Source: Aquimarina spongiae (lineage in GTDB: Bacteria; Bacteroidota; Bacteroidia; Flavobacteriales; Flavobacteriaceae). Taken from it: DNA of 64,000 bases. This document shows positions 61,772-64,000 of this stretch, one piece after another. Where the stretch lies: positions 62,001 through 126,000 of the forward strand of contig NZ_FQYP01000001.1 of assembly GCF_900141785.1 (NCBI RefSeq). The letters run 5' to 3'. The first letter of the stretch is position 1; every line of letters starts with the position of its first letter. The notes under the pieces are model-generated. The model worked only from the letters and a program-made list of their open reading frames with translations, ran no database searches and had not been told where the DNA came from. The position numbers and the translations under genes were made by a program.

Positions 61772-63862
61772 ATGTTGGGATTGTTAGATATGTTTTTGGT
61801 AACCGTATTTGATCAGGAGTCAATGAATAAGACACCAGAATTTATATTGTTTTTGGGGCGTTTTCACCCATTGATTTTGCACCTACCTATTGGGGGATTA
61901 CTGTTGGTGTTTTATTTTGAAGTGGTAGGGCGTTTTCGGAAAAAATACTCAGACGCTCTTATTAGAAATGGATTAGGTTTTAGTGCAGTTTTTGCGATTT
62001 TAGCCTGTGTTTTAGGGTATTTCTTATCCCTCGAAGGTGGTTATGAAGAGAAAGTAACCAATATTCATATGTATACAGGTATCGGTACTGCTGTATTAAT
62101 TACGATACTATTTTGGCTTAAAAAATCATCGAAAGACAAGTTGTACTTCCCTTTATTTGTGCTTACCATAATTTTGATCAGCATAACAGGACATTATGGA
62201 AGTGTATTAACACATGGAGATAGTTTTCTTACCCAGTACTCACCTTTGGCTACAAAAAAAGAAAAACCTAAGGTGATAGATAGCCTTCAGTATTTTTCGG
62301 ATGTGATACATCCAATTCTTGAAGACAAATGCATCCAGTGTCATAATGCGACAAAACAAAAAGGAGGATTATCTCTTATTTCAGAAACTGTAATTTTACA
62401 AGGAGGGGACGAGGGTAAAGGACTTCTACCTGGAAATGCCTTTGATAGTAATTTGGTAAAACGAATCGTACTTCCTCTAGAAGACGAAAATCATATGCCA
62501 CCGGCCGGCAAAAATCAAATAACTTCAAATGAGTTATGGTTATTGAAGCATTGGATCAATAATGGAGCGAGTTTTACCGATAAAGCCCTTGCCTTTGAGG
62601 ATAGTGATACGCTGGTCAATCTGCTAGGTAATTATTTAGAGAAGGATATAGAAATCATACCAGAAGCTTCTATGAGCGCGATAAATGAAGTGGTACAAGC
62701 AGGTTTTTCTTTGCATAGAATAGCAACAGATGGGCCACATCTAAGTGCGAAATTTGATGGGGATTCAATTTCCAAAGAAGCCATATCAGCTCTAAAAGGA
62801 ATTGCAAAGCAATTGGTAACATTAGATTTGAATGCTACTCATCTAACAGACAATATGACCAAAGGTTTGAAGAAGTTGAAAAGACTAGAGCACCTGCGGT
62901 TAGACAATAATCAAATTTCTAATAAAACATTAGAATACTTAGTGGATTTAGAAAGAATAAAAGTGCTCAATCTGCATCATACTTTGGTAGATAATGAGGG
63001 ACTTTCTATGATCGTAGATCACATTTCTCCAGAGGACATTTATGTTTGGAATACTAAGGTTGATGAGCAGTACGCCAAAGAAAAGATAGAAAACGATAGA
63101 ACTGTAATTCATCATGGGATTTTTGAAGGTTTTGCAGAAATTAAACCTTTAAAACCACCTACGCTTATTACACAACAGACCATTTTTAAGGATAGCTTAG
63201 AGATTGAATTTGATCAACCTCTTCGGAATGCAAGATTATACTATACGCTAGACGGGACAGAACCTGATAGCACTTCATCTCGATACACAGCACCGATTAA
63301 AATTGCCAATTCGGTGAGTTTAAAGGCCAAAATGTATCAAAAAGAATGGTTGCCTAGTCCTACAATGGAAGAAGAGTTTTTTAAGATAAAACACAAGATC
63401 AAAGATTTCAATATGCAACATAAACCATCGGTAAAATATCCGGGATCGTATAAAGTTTTTGATTTTGTTGAAGCCAGCACGTTATTTTCGGATGGGAAAT
63501 GGGCTGGATTCGAAGGGGAAGATCTGATCACCAATATCAGTTTTGAAGAATCTCAAGCCGTAAATAGCATCTCTATTAGCTCCCTTCAAGATACGGGGTC
63601 CTGGATCTTTTTTCCGAAGAAAATTGAAATCTATGCAAAAAATAGAAATGCTTCTTTTCAGAAAATAGAAACATTGAGCTATGATGCTACGAATGAAAAG
63701 CAAGCGACCGAAGTAAAGAAAAAACGTTTTAAATTAGAGTTTCCTGCGATAGAGGCGAAACAAATTAAGATCGTAGTTCATAATGTAGGGAAACTCCCTA
63801 ACTGGCATCAGGGAGCAGGTCAGAAAGGATGGCTTTTTGTTGACGAAATATTAATACAGTAA
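61772..63862 (+). CDS. Membrane-bound c-type cytochrome protein with LRR and sugar-binding modules
   Basis: The 696-residue protein begins with four hydrophobic helices (~23-145) resembling DUF2231 (FLGRFHPLILHLPIGGLL). A planctomycete-type cytochrome domain (~172-270) has C187-x2-C190-H191, followed by leucine-rich repeats (~310-425; LKRLEHLRLDNNQISNKTLEYL). A chitobiase C-terminal-type domain (~470-520; RLYYTLDGTEPDSTSSRY) and a discoidin-like end (WHQGAGQKGWLFVDEILI) complete it. It would place a heme next to the membrane and could pass electrons from the PSD1-type protein to the respiratory chain. Start at Met18 is also possible. Confidence 0.82.
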   Translation: MLGLLDMFLVTVFDQESMNKTPEFILFLGRFHPLILHLPIGGLLLVFYFEVVGRFRKKYSDALIRNGLGFSAVFAILACVLGYFLSLEGGYEEKVTNIHMYTGIGTAVLITILFWLKKSSKDKLYFPLFVLTIILISITGHYGSVLTHGDSFLTQYSPLATKKEKPKVIDSLQYFSDVIHPILEDKCIQCHNATKQKGGLSLISETVILQGGDEGKGLLPGNAFDSNLVKRIVLPLEDENHMPPAGKNQITSNELWLLKHWINNGASFTDKALAFEDSDTLVNLLGNYLEKDIEIIPEASMSAINEVVQAGFSLHRIATDGPHLSAKFDGDSISKEAISALKGIAKQLVTLDLNATHLTDNMTKGLKKLKRLEHLRLDNNQISNKTLEYLVDLERIKVLNLHHTLVDNEGLSMIVDHISPEDIYVWNTKVDEQYAKEKIENDRTVIHHGIFEGFAEIKPLKPPTLITQQTIFKDSLEIEFDQPLRNARLYYTLDGTEPDSTSSRYTAPIKIANSVSLKAKMYQKEWLPSPTMEEEFFKIKHKIKDFNMQHKPSVKYPGSYKVFDFVEASTLFSDGKWAGFEGEDLITNISFEESQAVNSISISSLQDTGSWIFFPKKIEIYAKNRNASFQKIETLSYDATNEKQATEVKKKRFKLEFPAIEAKQIKIVVHNVGKLPNWHQGAGQKGWLFVDEILIQ

Positions 63863-63869
63863 ACCGAAT

Positions 63870-64000
63870 ATGACAACCGCAAATAAAATTTCGTATCCCA
63901 TAAAATTTCAGCCCATATTAAAAGAAAAAGTATGGGGAGGGAATAAGTTGGCTACCCGTTTTAATAAAAAAGCAACCAAAGATAATATCGGAGAAAGTTG
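63870..64000 (+). CDS. manA: Mannose-6-phosphate isomerase, N-terminus (partial)
   Basis: The frame from the ATG at 63870 runs off the window edge with 43 residues: YPIKFQPILKEKVWGGNKLA is the hallmark start of type I phosphomannose isomerases. The enzyme converts mannose 6-phosphate to fructose 6-phosphate and so links released mannose to glycolysis. It follows the previous stop by 7 bp and is the last visible gene of the run. Confidence 0.88.
   Translation, partial: MTTANKISYPIKFQPILKEKVWGGNKLATRFNKKATKDNIGES

Overview
The window looks like chromosomal DNA of a marine-type Flavobacteriaceae bacterium (Bacteroidota). The signs are low GC, TAnnTTTG promoter elements, type IX secretion sorting domains, a CcsB-CcsA fusion, a RibBA protein with a degenerate second domain and the order lolA-lptG-ribB. 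Species was not determined.

Layout. 1-12 kb: envelope and core metabolism (end of a probable lolA, lptG, ribBA, an AraC regulator, a metallo-beta-lactamase-fold hydrolase, a DegT/DnrJ aminotransferase, a nitroreductase, a thioesterase, nhaC, two candidate small RNAs, a CPBP-like membrane protein, rdgB, kdsC, a DUF2520 protein). 12-25 kb: the CcsBA cytochrome c assembly protein, regulators, a beta-lactamase-fold protein that has lost its catalytic serine, VOC proteins, a GNAT acetyltransferase, a trimeric fibre-like surface protein, a MoaB/Mog protein and a DUF2975/XRE pair.

25.2-38.7 kb: the most unusual region. Ten small gene units, nearly all unknown and all on the minus strand, are separated by imperfect palindromes of 55-204 bp. 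Most units are bracketed by their own short inverted repeat of the form GTT-nnnn...nnnn-AAC, often overlapping the stop codon. This is the logic of integron gene cassettes and attC sites, but no integrase is visible. One cassette carries a reverse transcriptase preceded by an 82-bp direct repeat. Two plus-strand genes (a BspA-type leucine-rich repeat protein with a T9SS type B sorting domain, and an unknown protein) lie between the two cassette blocks, with REP-like palindromes and GC-rich hairpins. The upstream ends of both blocks carry the same sequence of about 120 bp. A tRNA-Arg gene lies just beyond the array.

40-64 kb: a sterol desaturase-family enzyme, a LytS/LytTR-type two-component system and, divergent from it, a tightly packed run of 14 plus-strand genes. 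These fit uptake and breakdown of mannose-rich N-glycans: two GH92 alpha-mannosidases, a sodium:solute symporter, a GH18-like secreted protein, a GH130 mannoside phosphorylase, a CBM9-like protein, a GHL10-like lipoprotein, glycosylasparaginase and the start of mannose-6-phosphate isomerase. Embedded in it is a planctomycete-type module (PSD1-type cytochrome with DUF1549/DUF1553, DUF1501 protein, beta-propeller, and two proteins sharing a chitobiase-like plus discoidin-like tail). No SusC/SusD pair is present in the window.
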